Below, in pieces: positions 18,647-28,099 of a stretch of DNA of 64,000 bases. This stretch comes from an uncultured Bacilli bacterium (lineage in GTDB: Bacteria > Bacillota_I > Bacilli_A > RF39 > UBA660), in the NCBI GenBank assembly GCA_934101575.1, contig CAKORJ010000001.1:620001-684000 (forward strand), in the 5' to 3' direction. The position numbers were made by a program, and so were the translations under genes. Positions within the stretch are counted from its first letter, which is position 1. Every line of letters starts with the position of its first letter. The notes under the pieces were generated by a model. That model had not been told where the DNA came from. It saw only the letters and a list, made by a program, of their open reading frames with translations, and ran no database searches.

Positions 18647-19666
18647 TGCTTTTGCTCTTTTTGATAAATGAAATATTAAATAGAATATTCCTCCTAGTAC
18701 TACAAATATATAGAAACTTATTCCTCTTAATAAGATCATACTTGATGTTGCTAGGGTTGCTCCATATATGAATTTATTTATTTTTAATAACAGGCTTTCA
18801 CTTATTCCTACTCCGCCTGGCAAGGGTACAAAATCACTTGCTAGGGTTATACATACTTGAAATGCTATTAGTTCTAGACATGATATTTTATCCAATCCAA
18901 ATGATAGATATATAAAATAGCTTATTGATAAAATACTTAATCTTTGGAGAATCATATATATTAGTCCTTCTAGGAGTATTAATGGTTTTTGTTTTGTTAT
19001 GCTTGCACATTTTTTATAGTCTTTTAGAGCATCTTCAAATTTTTTTATTAGTGCTTCTTTGTTTCTTATTATATGTATTTTATTACCAAACGATATTAGT
19101 CCTTTTATCATTTTTGGTAATGTTTTTTTTGAATATATCATTGCTATGAATAAAATTATTACTAATATATTTGTTATTGTTCCTAGGACTATTAAATAAT
19201 TAAATAATGTGTTTATATTAAATATACTTTTTAGGTATATTGGTACTAATACTAGTGCTATTAGGATTAGTGCTATTTTATATAGAATTGTGTTTAGGAG
19301 CACTACTATTCCACTTGTTCTTACCATTATTCCATCTTTATTCATTTCATACATTTGGACTGGTTGTCCTCCTGTACTACTTGGGGTTATTGCTGAGAAA
19401 TATATTTCAGTCATTACATATCCAAATGAATGGAACCATGTTACTTTTTTATTAAAGTGTTTTAACATTCTTTTTAAGAATAGTGCTCCAAAGAAGGTAA
19501 AAAGAAATACACATATGAAAGAGATTACTATATAGAATATGTTACAGTTTTGTAAAGATGCTTCAAATTCTTTTAGCGAGTAATCTTTTAATACAAAATA
19601 ATATGTTCCTATTATTAATAATAGGAATAATGTTATAAATAGTGTGTATTTCTTTTTTGATTTCAT
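18632..19666 (-). CDS. LPG-synthase-type transmembrane flippase (UPF0104)
   Basis: 344 residues with about eight transmembrane helices, matching the integral membrane half of MprF/LPG synthase (PF03706). Visible motifs are GYVMTEIYFSAITPSSTGGQP (about 87-107) and DFVPLPGGVGISE (about 280-292). It lacks the aminoacyl-transferase domain, so it may move lipids or lipid-linked molecules rather than make lysyl-PG. It lies just upstream of the yfhO-GT2-gtrA operon in the same orientation, consistent with an envelope role. Confidence 0.87.
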   Translation of the reverse strand: MKSKKKYTLFITLFLLLIIGTYYFVLKDYSLKEFEASLQNCNIFYIVISFICVFLFTFFGALFLKRMLKHFNKKVTWFHSFGYVMTEIYFSAITPSSTGGQPVQMYEMNKDGIMVRTSGIVVLLNTILYKIALILIALVLVPIYLKSIFNINTLFNYLIVLGTITNILVIILFIAMIYSKKTLPKMIKGLISFGNKIHIIRNKEALIKKFEDALKDYKKCASITKQKPLILLEGLIYMILQRLSILSISYFIYLSFGLDKISCLELIAFQVCITLASDFVPLPGGVGISESLLLKINKFIYGATLATSSMILLRGISFYIFVVLGGIFYLIFHLSKRAKAKRIS

Positions 19667-19705
19667 TTGATCACCACTATAAGAATAACATGTTTTTGAT
19701 AAAAG

Positions 19706-20476
19706 TTAAAGTTCTTTTCTTACTCTCTGTAGGGCTGTTTTTTCTAATCTTGATATTTGTGCTTGACTTATTCCTATTTCTTCGGCTATTTCCATTTGGG
19801 TTTTTCCTATTATGAATCTTTGATCTATTATGAATTTTTCTCTTTCTGTTAGTTTTGATATTGCTTTGTTTACTGCTAGTTTTATGTCTAGATCTTCGTT
19901 TGTTTTTTTATCTCCGATTTGATCAAATAAATAAATTGTGTCTCCGCCATCATTATATATTGGTTCAAATAGACTTACTGGTGGTCTTAGTGCTTCTAGG
20001 GCATGGGCTATATCTTTTTCTTCTATTTCTAATATTTGAGCTAATTCTTTATCTGTTGGTTCTATTCCATTTTTTACTGTTAGTTCATCTTTTAGTTTTA
20101 ACACTTTATATGCTATATCTTTTATACTTCTGGATACTCTTATGCTTGAGTTGTCTCTTAGATATCTTCTTACTTCTCCTAGAACCATGGGCACACAGTA
20201 TGTTGAGAATTTTACTCCATATGATAGATCGAAGTTATCTATTGCTTTTAGGAGTCCTACACATCCAACTTGAAATAGATCGTCCATGTTTTCTTCTTTT
20301 TTACTGAATTTTTTTAATATTGATAGAACTAGTTTTAGATTACCATTTACTAGGATATCTCTGGCTAAGGGGTCTCCTTCTTTTAGTTTTTTAAATTGTT
20401 CTTCCATTTCTTCTTGGGTTATTACTTTTATTTCACTTGTATTTATTCCTGTTATTTCTACTTTATGTTTGGCCAT
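19706..20476 (-). CDS. sigG: Sporulation sigma factor SigG
   Basis: 256 residues. Region 2 (NGNLKLVLSILKKFSKKEENMDDLFQVG, then VKFSTYCVPMVLGEVRRYLRD) and region 4 (TEREKFIIDQRFIIGKTQMEIAEEIGISQAQISRLEK) are complete. The N-terminal motif VEITGINTSEIKVIT resembles the SigG-specific KVEICGVDTSKLPVL start. SigG directs late gene expression in the forespore. In B. subtilis it follows spoIIGA-sigE; here it follows mutS-rsmI instead. A candidate target promoter lies before spoVAC at 46859. Confidence 0.93.
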   Translation of the reverse strand: MAKHKVEITGINTSEIKVITQEEMEEQFKKLKEGDPLARDILVNGNLKLVLSILKKFSKKEENMDDLFQVGCVGLLKAIDNFDLSYGVKFSTYCVPMVLGEVRRYLRDNSSIRVSRSIKDIAYKVLKLKDELTVKNGIEPTDKELAQILEIEEKDIAHALEALRPPVSLFEPIYNDGGDTIYLFDQIGDKKTNEDLDIKLAVNKAISKLTEREKFIIDQRFIIGKTQMEIAEEIGISQAQISRLEKTALQRVRKEL

Positions 20477-20520
20477 TTTAAAACTCCTTTCATATCTTTA
20501 TTGATACGAAAAGAGTTTTT

Positions 20521-21384
20521 TTATTCATGTTTTGTGTTTAATATGTTTTTTATGTTTAAACTTGCACTATATAGATCTTTTTTTGATATATCTTTATATT
20601 CTTGGTTTAGAATTTCTATTGCTTCTTTTATTGATATATTTTCTTTTATTACTTTGTCTATTATTAGTGCTTCTTTAGAGATTTGTTCTTCCTGTTTTTT
20701 GGTGTTGTGTGTTATTTCTATTATTAGAGTGTATTCTCCATTTGAACTTTTTTCATCTTGTTTTAGTTCTTCTAATATTTTTGTTATGTTTCCATAATAG
20801 TTTTTTTCATGTATTTTTGTTAGTTCTTTAAAAAGGCTTACTGTTATGTTTTCTAGGTTTTTTTCTAAATATTCTAGTGTTTTTATTATTCTTTTTGGTG
20901 ATTCATAGAAGATATGTGTTTTTATATTTGTTTCTTTTAGGTTTGTTATTAGTTTTGTTTTTTCTTTTGTATCTCTTGGAAAGAATCCTTGAAATGTAAA
21001 TTTATCTGTTTCTAGGCCACTTGCTGAGAGTGCCGTTATGGCTGCGGATATTCCTCCTACTGGGATTACTTTGATGTTATTTTTTCTTGCTTCTTTTACT
21101 AAGATATGACCTGGATCTGATATGCATGGTGTTCCTGCATCTGATATTAATGCTATGTTATTATTTTCTTTTAATTTGTTTATTATGTTTTCTTTTGTTT
21201 CTTGTTCATTATATTTGTGATATGAAACTAATTTGTTTTTTATATCAAAATGATTTAATAATTTCATACTTGTCCTTGTGTCTTCACAAAGGATTATATC
21301 TGCTTTTTTTAGGGTATCTATTGCTCTTTTTGTTATATCATTTAGGTTTCCTATTGGTGTTGATACAATGTATAATGTTCCCAT
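20521..21384 (-). CDS. rsmI: 16S rRNA 2'-O-ribose C1402 methyltransferase RsmI
   Basis: 287 residues, SAM-dependent tetrapyrrole-methylase fold. Diagnostic motifs are GTLYIVSTPIGNLNDIT at the N-terminus, CEDTRTSMKLLNHF (about 34-47) and LISDAGTPCISDPG (about 79-92). It methylates the ribose of C1402 in the decoding centre. It begins at the base next to the mutS stop and is followed 44 bp later by sigG, making a mutS-rsmI-sigG run. Confidence 0.95.
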   Translation of the reverse strand: MGTLYIVSTPIGNLNDITKRAIDTLKKADIILCEDTRTSMKLLNHFDIKNKLVSYHKYNEQETKENIINKLKENNNIALISDAGTPCISDPGHILVKEARKNNIKVIPVGGISAAITALSASGLETDKFTFQGFFPRDTKEKTKLITNLKETNIKTHIFYESPKRIIKTLEYLEKNLENITVSLFKELTKIHEKNYYGNITKILEELKQDEKSSNGEYTLIIEITHNTKKQEEQISKEALIIDKVIKENISIKEAIEILNQEYKDISKKDLYSASLNIKNILNTKHE

Positions 21385-23943
21385 TTACTCACCTTTTTCT
21401 TTATTTTTTTCTTTTTCTTCTATTTCTTTTTTTAGATTATCTAATATATTTAGTGCTTCGATTGGAGTTATTTCTAGAGGATTTATACTTTTTATTTTTT
21501 CTTCTATTATATTATCTTCTTTTCTGTCAAAGTCTAAGAATAAGCTTGTTTGGGTATATACTTGTTTTTTGGTTTCTTTACTTTCATAGACATTTAATAT
21601 TTCTCTGGCTCTTTTTATTATTTCGTTTGGTAAATTTACTAAGGAGGCTACATGGATACCATAACTTTTGTCTACGGCGCCTTTTTTTACTTTATGCAGG
21701 AATATTATTTTGTCATTTTCTTCTTTGGCACTTACATGAACATTTTTTAAATTTCTTAGATTTTGTTCTAGTGATGTTAATTCATGATAATGAGTTGAGA
21801 ATAGTGTTTTTGCTTTTATATGATCATGTATATATTCAAGTATTGCTTGGGCTAAACTCATTCCATCATAGGTTGCTGTTCCTCTTCCTAGTTCATCAAA
21901 TAGAATTAGACTATTTTCTGTTGCATTTTCTACGGCATTATTTGCTTCTTTCATTTCTACCATGAATGTTGACTCTCCACTTACTAAGTCATCACTTGCT
22001 CCTATTCTTGTGAATATATTATCAAATATTGGTAGAGTTGCTTTTTTTGCTGGGACAAATGATCCTATTTGATTTAATATTACTATTATGGCTAGCATTC
22101 TCATATATGTTGATTTACCACTCATATTTGGTCCAGTTATTAGAAGAATATTTGTTTTTTCATCCATTATTACGTCGTTAGTTATATAGTCTTTTTTTGA
22201 TACTATTTCTACGACTGGATGTCTTCCATCTTTTATATTTATATTTCTTTTATCAGTTATTTCTGGTTTTACGAAGTTGTTTTGTTCTGCTACTACGGTT
22301 AGGGATAATATCACATCTAATTCACTTAAGATACTTGCTATTTCTTGTATTTTTGGTACATATTCTTTTACTTTGTCTTTTATTTTTATAAATATTTCAT
22401 ATTCTAAAGCTGTTATTTTTTCTTCAGCATTTAGAATTAAGTTTTCTTTTTCTTTTAGTTTTGGTGTTATGAATCTTTCACAGTTTGCTAGGGTTTGTTT
22501 TCTTTCATAACCAAATTCTTCTTTTACTTGTTTGGCATTTCCTTTACTTATTTCTATGTAATATCCAAATACTTTGTTGTATCCTACTTTTAGATTTTTT
22601 ATTCCTGTTTTTTCTCTTTCTTCTTGTTCTAGATTTAGAATAAAATCTTTTCCTCCACTTGATAGGCTTCTTAGATTATCTAGTTCTTCATTAAATCCTT
22701 CTTTTATTATGTTTCCTTCTTTTATTGTTATTGGTACTTCTTCTTTTATACCTTTTTCTAAGAGATTATATAGTTCTTCTAATGGGGTAAATGTTTTATC
22801 ATAGTTTATACTTTCTAATATTTTTTTTATTTCTGGTAATACTTTTATTGAATTTTTTAACTGTAATAAATCTCTGGCATTTACGTTTCCATATGTTACT
22901 CTTCCTGATAATCTTTCTAGATCATATACATTGTTTAGAAGTTCTCTTAGTTCTTCTTTATAGATAAATTCTACTAAGAATGTAGATATTTGATTTTGTC
23001 TTCTTAGTATTTCTTTTTTACTTATTAGAGGGTTTTCTATATATTCTTTTAATAGTCTAGATCCCATGGCTGTTTTTGTTTTATCTAATAACCATAATAA
23101 TGAATATGTTCTTTCTTTTAATCTTAGTGTTTCTACTAGTTCTAAGTTTCTTTTTGTGTGTATATCTAGATTTAGTGTATCATTTTTCTTTTTTACTAGT
23201 GCTGGTTTTAAATGTGATAAATCTCCCTTTTTTGTTTCTTCTAAATAGTATAGAAGATGTTTTATAGAAGTTATCATTCTAAGATCATTTATTTCTTTGT
23301 ATATATAAGAATAGTTTTCTGAAAGACCATTGCTGATGGTTACTAGTATATTATAATTATCTCTTAAAGCACTTATTATTTCTCTATTTATTTTGGAATT
23401 TACTATTACTTCTTTTAACTCTAATCTTATTATTTCATTTATTAGTTTATCATTTTTATAATCTATTAGTTCTACTATGAATGTTCCTGTTGTTATATCT
23501 GTGTAACTAAGAGCATAACAGTGTTCGAAGTCATAGACACTTCCTATATAATTATTTGTTTTTTCATCTAATGAAGATGATTCCATTAGTGTTCCTTTTG
23601 TTACTACTTGAGTTACTCCTCGTTCTACTACTCCTTTTTTATCTGGAGGAGTTAATTGTTCACATATTGCTACTTTATAGCCTTTTTCTATTAGTTTTTC
23701 TAGGTACCCTTCGTATGCATGAAATGGAATTCCACACATTGGAACTTTTTCTTCTAGTCCACAGTTTCTACCTGTTAGAGTCAGTTCTAGTTCTCTGGAT
23801 GCTAAAATGGCATCTTCAAAAAACATTTCATAAAAGTCTCCTAGTCTAAAGAAGACAATTGTATCTTCATATTTATCTTTTATTTGCATATATTGCATCA
23901 TCATTGGAGATAGTTTGTTTCTATCTATGTCATTTCTTTTCAT
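21385..23943 (-). CDS. mutS: DNA mismatch repair protein MutS
   Basis: 852 residues, the full length of MutS1. The mismatch-binding N-terminal motif is FFRLGDFYEMFFEDA (Phe-x-Glu as FYE). The connector, clamp and ATPase regions follow, with Walker A GPNMSGKSTYMR (about 610-621), then LFDELGRGT and STHYHEL. It recognises mismatches and small loops; no mutL lies downstream. This is relevant here because MutS normally repairs slippage in mono-G tracts such as those at 3202 and 54729, so its activity would set the switching rate. Confidence 0.97.
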   Translation of the reverse strand: MKRNDIDRNKLSPMMMQYMQIKDKYEDTIVFFRLGDFYEMFFEDAILASRELELTLTGRNCGLEEKVPMCGIPFHAYEGYLEKLIEKGYKVAICEQLTPPDKKGVVERGVTQVVTKGTLMESSSLDEKTNNYIGSVYDFEHCYALSYTDITTGTFIVELIDYKNDKLINEIIRLELKEVIVNSKINREIISALRDNYNILVTISNGLSENYSYIYKEINDLRMITSIKHLLYYLEETKKGDLSHLKPALVKKKNDTLNLDIHTKRNLELVETLRLKERTYSLLWLLDKTKTAMGSRLLKEYIENPLISKKEILRRQNQISTFLVEFIYKEELRELLNNVYDLERLSGRVTYGNVNARDLLQLKNSIKVLPEIKKILESINYDKTFTPLEELYNLLEKGIKEEVPITIKEGNIIKEGFNEELDNLRSLSSGGKDFILNLEQEEREKTGIKNLKVGYNKVFGYYIEISKGNAKQVKEEFGYERKQTLANCERFITPKLKEKENLILNAEEKITALEYEIFIKIKDKVKEYVPKIQEIASILSELDVILSLTVVAEQNNFVKPEITDKRNINIKDGRHPVVEIVSKKDYITNDVIMDEKTNILLITGPNMSGKSTYMRMLAIIVILNQIGSFVPAKKATLPIFDNIFTRIGASDDLVSGESTFMVEMKEANNAVENATENSLILFDELGRGTATYDGMSLAQAILEYIHDHIKAKTLFSTHYHELTSLEQNLRNLKNVHVSAKEENDKIIFLHKVKKGAVDKSYGIHVASLVNLPNEIIKRAREILNVYESKETKKQVYTQTSLFLDFDRKEDNIIEEKIKSINPLEITPIEALNILDNLKKEIEEKEKNKEKGE

Positions 23944-24033
23944 TTACAACACCTTGTTTTATTATACTAAATTTTTTGTTTTTTTTCTATTTATTTCTTT
24001 TATTTTGTTACTTAATTGGTACTTTGAATAAAA

Positions 24034-24060
24034 AAAACATCTTTTTTGATGTTTAATTTA
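24034..24060 (-). terminator. Intrinsic terminator after serS
   Basis: AAACATC and GATGTTT pair around a short A-rich loop, followed by eight Ts on the minus strand, starting at the serS stop codon. Confidence 0.8.
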
Positions 24061-25339
24061 TTTTTTCTATTTTTTCTTTTCCACCCATATATGGTCTTAG
24101 GGCTTTAGGAATGGTTATACTACCATCTTTATTATAGTTATTTTCTATGAAGGCTATTAAGGCTCTTGTTGAAGCTAGTACTGTGTTATTTAGAGTGTGT
24201 GGATAATAATTTTCTTTTTCTCCTTTTACTCTTATTCCTAGTCTTCTTGCTTGAGCATCTCCTAGTGTTGAACATGATCCTACTTCAAAGTATTTTTGTT
24301 GTCTTGGCGACCATGCTTCTACATCGCATGATTTTACTTTTAGGTCTGCTAGGTCTCCGGAGCAACATTCTAGTGTTCTTACTGGTATATTTAGGTTTCT
24401 AAATATTTCTACTGTGTAACTCCACATTTTATTATACCAATTCATACTTTCTTCTGGGTTACATATTACTATCATTTCTTGTTTTTCAAATTGGTGTACT
24501 CTATAGATTCCTCTTTCTTCTATTCCGTGTGCTCCAACTTCTTTTCTAAAGCATGGTGAATATGAAGTCATTGTTATTGGGAGAGTGTCTTTTTTTAGTA
24601 TTTGATCTTTGAATTTCCCTATCATTGAGTGTTCACTTGTTCCTATTAAATAAAGATCTTCTCCTTCTATTTTGTACATCATAGCATCCATTTCTTCAAA
24701 TGACATAACTCCTGTGACTACATCACTTCTTATCATAAATGGTGGTATGCAATATGTGAAGTTTTTATCTATCATGTAGTCTCTTGCATAGTTAAGCATT
24801 GCTGTTACTAGTCTTGCTGCATCTCCCATTAAGTAATAGAAACCATTTCCACTTGTTCTACCACTTGCATCTTTATCTAGACCATTTATACTTGCTAAGA
24901 TATCTGCATGATATGGGATTTCATAGTTTGGAACTTTTGGTTCTCCAAATTTTTCTATTTCAACATTTTCATTATCATCTTTTCCTACTGGGACACTACT
25001 ATCTATGATGTTTGGTATTTTCATCATCATGTCTTTTATACTTTTGTTTATTTCTTCTTCTTCTTTTTCTTTTTCTTCTATTATTTCATTTATTTTTGAT
25101 ACTTCTTCTTTTATTTTTTTTGCTTCGTCTATTTGTTGATTTCTCATTAAGTTTCCTATTTCATTACTTTTATCTTTTCTTTCTTTACGAAGCTTATCTC
25201 CTTCTAGTTTTAGTTTTCTTGTTTTTTCATCTAGATTATATATTTCATCTACCAGAGGAAGCTTTTCATCTTGAAATTTCTTTCTAATATTTTCTTTTAC
25301 TAATTCTTTATTTTCTCTTATTAATTTTATGTCTATCAT
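24053..25339 (-). CDS. serS: Seryl-tRNA synthetase
   Basis: 428 residues, class II synthetase. The N-terminal long coiled-coil arm (about 28-105) binds the tRNA-Ser variable arm. Catalytic motif 2 is SPCFRKEVGAHG with GIYRVHQFEKQE, and motif 3 is NNTVLASTRALIAFIENN. It is the second gene of a T-box-controlled pair with the DUF1653 gene, 12 bp apart. Confidence 0.97.
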   Translation of the reverse strand: MIDIKLIRENKELVKENIRKKFQDEKLPLVDEIYNLDEKTRKLKLEGDKLRKERKDKSNEIGNLMRNQQIDEAKKIKEEVSKINEIIEEKEKEEEEINKSIKDMMMKIPNIIDSSVPVGKDDNENVEIEKFGEPKVPNYEIPYHADILASINGLDKDASGRTSGNGFYYLMGDAARLVTAMLNYARDYMIDKNFTYCIPPFMIRSDVVTGVMSFEEMDAMMYKIEGEDLYLIGTSEHSMIGKFKDQILKKDTLPITMTSYSPCFRKEVGAHGIEERGIYRVHQFEKQEMIVICNPEESMNWYNKMWSYTVEIFRNLNIPVRTLECCSGDLADLKVKSCDVEAWSPRQQKYFEVGSCSTLGDAQARRLGIRVKGEKENYYPHTLNNTVLASTRALIAFIENNYNKDGSITIPKALRPYMGGKEKIEKIN

Positions 25340-25351
25340 ATAAATCTCTCC

Positions 25352-25591
25352 TTATTTTTGTTTGATGTCTTGTAACTCAAATCTATATTTTTGTTTTACT
25401 TCTGGGTATTTGTTTTTATCTACTTCACTTAGAAACATCTCTTTTGGCCTTGCATATAGTTTATTTTCTCCATATAGGCTTCTATATATCACTAGTTCTT
25501 CTCTTGTCTCCGAGTGTATTGCTACGTCTTCGACTAAATAATAGTTGCCTTTAAAGTGTTTATAAATTCCTTTTATTTTTAGTTTATTCAT
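25352..25591 (-). CDS. DUF1653 protein
   Basis: 79 residues. The pattern GIYKHFKGNYYLVEDVAIHSETREELVIYRSLYG followed by YARPKEMF is the DUF1653 family, small single-domain proteins of unknown function. It sits between the serine T-box leader and serS, so its expression should respond to tRNA-Ser charging. That is unusual for a gene without an amino-acid role assigned. Confidence 0.88.
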   Translation of the reverse strand: MNKLKIKGIYKHFKGNYYLVEDVAIHSETREELVIYRSLYGENKLYARPKEMFLSEVDKNKYPEVKQKYRFELQDIKQK

Positions 25592-25616
25592 GTTTTCCTC
25601 CTTTTTTACAAAAAAA

Positions 25617-25800
25617 GAATGGTAAGGAGTCTTAAAGACGGTACCATCCTTTGTTTTTCTTATTTTATAACGGTTTTTGCCGGGAATTATTAGTTCCTCT
25701 CGGGAGTAGATTCATAAAATGCTTATGTTAGTTTACACCAGACACTAACTCTCTTTGATAAACTTATTTTATTACTTTTCTCCTTCACTGAATTAATTAT
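25617..25800 (-). promoter_or_regulatory. T-box leader of DUF1653-serS, specifier TCT (Ser)
   Basis: On the minus strand, Stem I arms GGAG/CTCC and ATAAAAT/ATTTTAT flank a specifier loop with codon TCT (25708-25710), followed by A. The distal hairpin is closed by GTTAG/CTAAC around GTGTCTGGTG. The antiterminator box GGATGGTACCGTC (about 25637-25649) and a terminator helix AAGACTCCTTACCATTCTT with a T-run precede the DUF1653 start. Serine tRNA charging should gate the operon. Confidence 0.9.
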
Positions 25801-25847
25801 ATTTTAGCAGGTTTTTATTTTTTTGTCTATGTTTAATTATTATTTTG

Positions 25848-25925
25848 TACATCTGAGCAACTTCTTAGTTGTCATCCTTTTTGGTGATGAACTATATGAT
25901 GCTGCTAATATAGGTTTTTATTCAG
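25848..25925. other. Short intergenic stretch with nested inverted repeats
   Basis: CAACT/AGTTG and CATC/GATG pairs lie close together between the end of the helicase-loader gene and the serine T-box. There is no coding frame, promoter or T-run that decides a strand. It could be a small structured RNA or a degraded leader; I could not match it to a known class. Confidence 0.25.
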
Positions 25926-25969
25926 AAATCTTTTTCTTTTTATAAACTATTAACTTTTTTTATTAAATA

Positions 25970-26887
25970 CTAATTTCTTCTTGATTTTCCTATTATTTCT
26001 ATATCTTTAGTAAGACATTTTATTCTTTCTATTATTCTTCTTGCTTTTACTTTTTCTGTTTTGTTTTGAGATACTGCTAAATGAGATTCTAATTCTTCAA
26101 TTGTTAAATTTGATGTAAAAAATGTTGTTAAGTTCTCATTCATTCTATGTTGAAGAAGTGTTCCTAATATTTCATCTCTTCCCCAGGCTGTTACGTTTTC
26201 TGCGCCTATATCATCTATTAATAGATATGGTATATTTTTTATATACTCATACTTTTCACTGAAGGAAACTTCATTTTCTTCTTGTTTTTGGAATGATGAT
26301 TTTAGGGTTCTAAGAAATTCTGGAAAATAAACTATTGCACTTTTTTCTTCTCTTTTTGCTAATTCATTGAAGAGTGCTGCTATGAGATAGGTTTTTCCAC
26401 ATCCGAAGTTTCCATGAAGATACATACCTTTTTGTGGTTCTTTTTTATAGTTTTTTAAGAAGTTTAAGATATATTTTATAGCTTCGGATCTTGATACATC
26501 ATCTGTAAATATATCCTTTATTTTTGCTTCTTGTAAGTTTTTAGGCATATCAAATAAATTTAAGTTTTCTTTATATTTATTTGTTTCTAAATCTTTTTGT
26601 TTAAATCTACAGGCTTTATAAGTAAAAGTTATATCTTCGCCATCTACCTCTGGAAGATTACAATATCCTTTTAGTTCATTTTTACAAAAACTTAATCCTT
26701 TACAAGTCATACAGTTTTCAAATTCTAATGCAGAGTTTTCTATACTTGATGTATGTTTATATAATTTATCTTGTTTTATATCTAGTTTATCTACTATTTC
26801 TTTAAACGATGGTTTATTTAAATTATTTAGATATATTTGTTTTAAGTTGTTTTCTTTTTTTTCTAGTAAGCTGTCCACTTTTTTCAC
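25970..26887 (-). CDS. dnaI: DnaI-like replicative helicase loader
   Basis: About 305 residues. A zinc-binding-type N-terminal section with cysteines (CMTCKGLSFC, then GYC and ACRFKQ, about 58-100) precedes an AAA+ ATPase with Walker A HGNFGCGKTYLI (about 160-171), Walker B LLIDDIGAE and sensor-like FFTSNLT. This is the DnaI layout, which loads DnaB/DnaC helicase at origins. The start is uncertain among three close in-frame GTGs (26896, 26887 and 26878); 26887 has the better spacing to AGGTGAT. The usual neighbour dnaB is not adjacent. Confidence 0.88.
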   Translation of the reverse strand: MKKVDSLLEKKENNLKQIYLNNLNKPSFKEIVDKLDIKQDKLYKHTSSIENSALEFENCMTCKGLSFCKNELKGYCNLPEVDGEDITFTYKACRFKQKDLETNKYKENLNLFDMPKNLQEAKIKDIFTDDVSRSEAIKYILNFLKNYKKEPQKGMYLHGNFGCGKTYLIAALFNELAKREEKSAIVYFPEFLRTLKSSFQKQEENEVSFSEKYEYIKNIPYLLIDDIGAENVTAWGRDEILGTLLQHRMNENLTTFFTSNLTIEELESHLAVSQNKTEKVKARRIIERIKCLTKDIEIIGKSRRN

Positions 26888-26934
26888 TTTGATCACCTAT
26901 AAAAAGTATATCATGTATAAAAAAAAATAGCTAT

Positions 26935-27390
26935 TTAAATTAGAGCTATTTTTGAGGAAAATTTTCCATCTGTGGTTTGTTTTGTGTTATCTAACCATAT
27001 TTTTATTTTATATATAGATGATTCTTCTTTTTTTAATGTTTGTTTTGATAGTTTTCCTTCTTTTCCTAAGTTTTCTTCTTTTATTTTTTTGTTATCTTTT
27101 ATTATTTCATATTTTATGTTTTCATTTGGTATTGTATTATTTTGATCTGTTATTAATGTTATAGTAAATGTTTTTGTATCATTTCCATAATTTGTTACTT
27201 TTATTGTGTAATCGTTTGTTTTATCTTCTATTTTTAGTTGTTCTACTTTTAGACTTGTTGCTATATTATTTGTTAGTTTATTTGAATATTCATAAGTTTC
27301 TACTAGATTATTTCTTAAGAATGTTGCAAGTGTTAAAAAAAGTATTATTATAATTATTCTTGTTATTCTAAACTTTGTGTCTTTATTCAT
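26935..27390 (-). CDS. Single-domain membrane-anchored camelysin-like protein
   Basis: 151 residues with one N-terminal helix (about 10-27). The extracellular part (50-151) contains EQLKIEDKTNDYTIKVTNYG and ends YKIKIWLDNTKQ. It resembles the first beta domain of the surface proteins at 658 and 31273 (VTNTG ... YKLRIWLDKSK), itself camelysin/TasA-like. It carries no Gly-rich, lectin or discoidin part. It may be a minor subunit of the same surface structure; this is inferred from similarity only. Confidence 0.55.
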   Translation of the reverse strand: MNKDTKFRITRIIIIILFLTLATFLRNNLVETYEYSNKLTNNIATSLKVEQLKIEDKTNDYTIKVTNYGNDTKTFTITLITDQNNTIPNENIKYEIIKDNKKIKEENLGKEGKLSKQTLKKEESSIYKIKIWLDNTKQTTDGKFSSKIALI

Positions 27391-27474
27391 AATATGCCCC
27401 CTTTTAATGGTTTCATATTATAACATATTTTTTGTATTTTGTAAATGCTAGTATTAAAAAAGAACTATAATTCT

Positions 27475-27981
27475 TTATAGTCCTGTATTATTTGTTATTT
27501 TTGATCCATACTTATCAAATTGTGGTAGTTCTCCTGGCTTTGGATCTCGCAATTCTTGATCTTTTGAATTGTTATAAACTCTAAATACGGTAGTATAATT
27601 ACTTTTACAATATCTAAACTCTGTATATAAAATACCATATTTTTTAGTATTAAACTGATTACGTTGTACTCCAGTAAAACAATTTGCTCCCATGGTTACT
27701 AAGTCAAAATCTAAATCTAGTGCGTTTAGTATTTCTCCTATTGAACCAAAATATGATGTCATTTGAATATCTACTTTTATAGGAAGATTGTCATGTTTTA
27801 CTTTATTGTTATGAACTATTACTACTGTTGCTGAGATGATTGCAATTAAAACTATGCCTATAATAAATAAGATCTTTTTATTTTTGAGAATTCTTTTAAT
27901 ATCTTTTTTTTCACATTTATCACAAAGATCTTTTCCTTCTGAAATTTCACAACCACACTTTTTACACTTAACCTCTGACAT
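27475..27981 (-). CDS. Zinc-ribbon membrane protein
   Basis: 168 residues. An N-terminal zinc ribbon with CxxC pairs (CKKCGCEISEGKDLCDKC, residues 5-22) is followed by one transmembrane helix (about 37-57). An extracellular domain of about 105 residues carries two cysteines that could pair (Cys-Phe-Thr-Gly and the FRYC region). No enzymatic motif is seen. Function unknown. Confidence 0.7.
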   Translation of the reverse strand: MSEVKCKKCGCEISEGKDLCDKCEKKDIKRILKNKKILFIIGIVLIAIISATVVIVHNNKVKHDNLPIKVDIQMTSYFGSIGEILNALDLDFDLVTMGANCFTGVQRNQFNTKKYGILYTEFRYCKSNYTTVFRVYNNSKDQELRDPKPGELPQFDKYGSKITNNTGL

Positions 27982-28099
27982 ACTTTAATTTCACTCCTTC
28001 CATTATAATAATAACAAAAAGCAACATAATATGCAATACGTTTTGCAATGCTTACTTTCTATATTTTTTGTAATACCATTGATGTAGGAGGTAGTTAAT

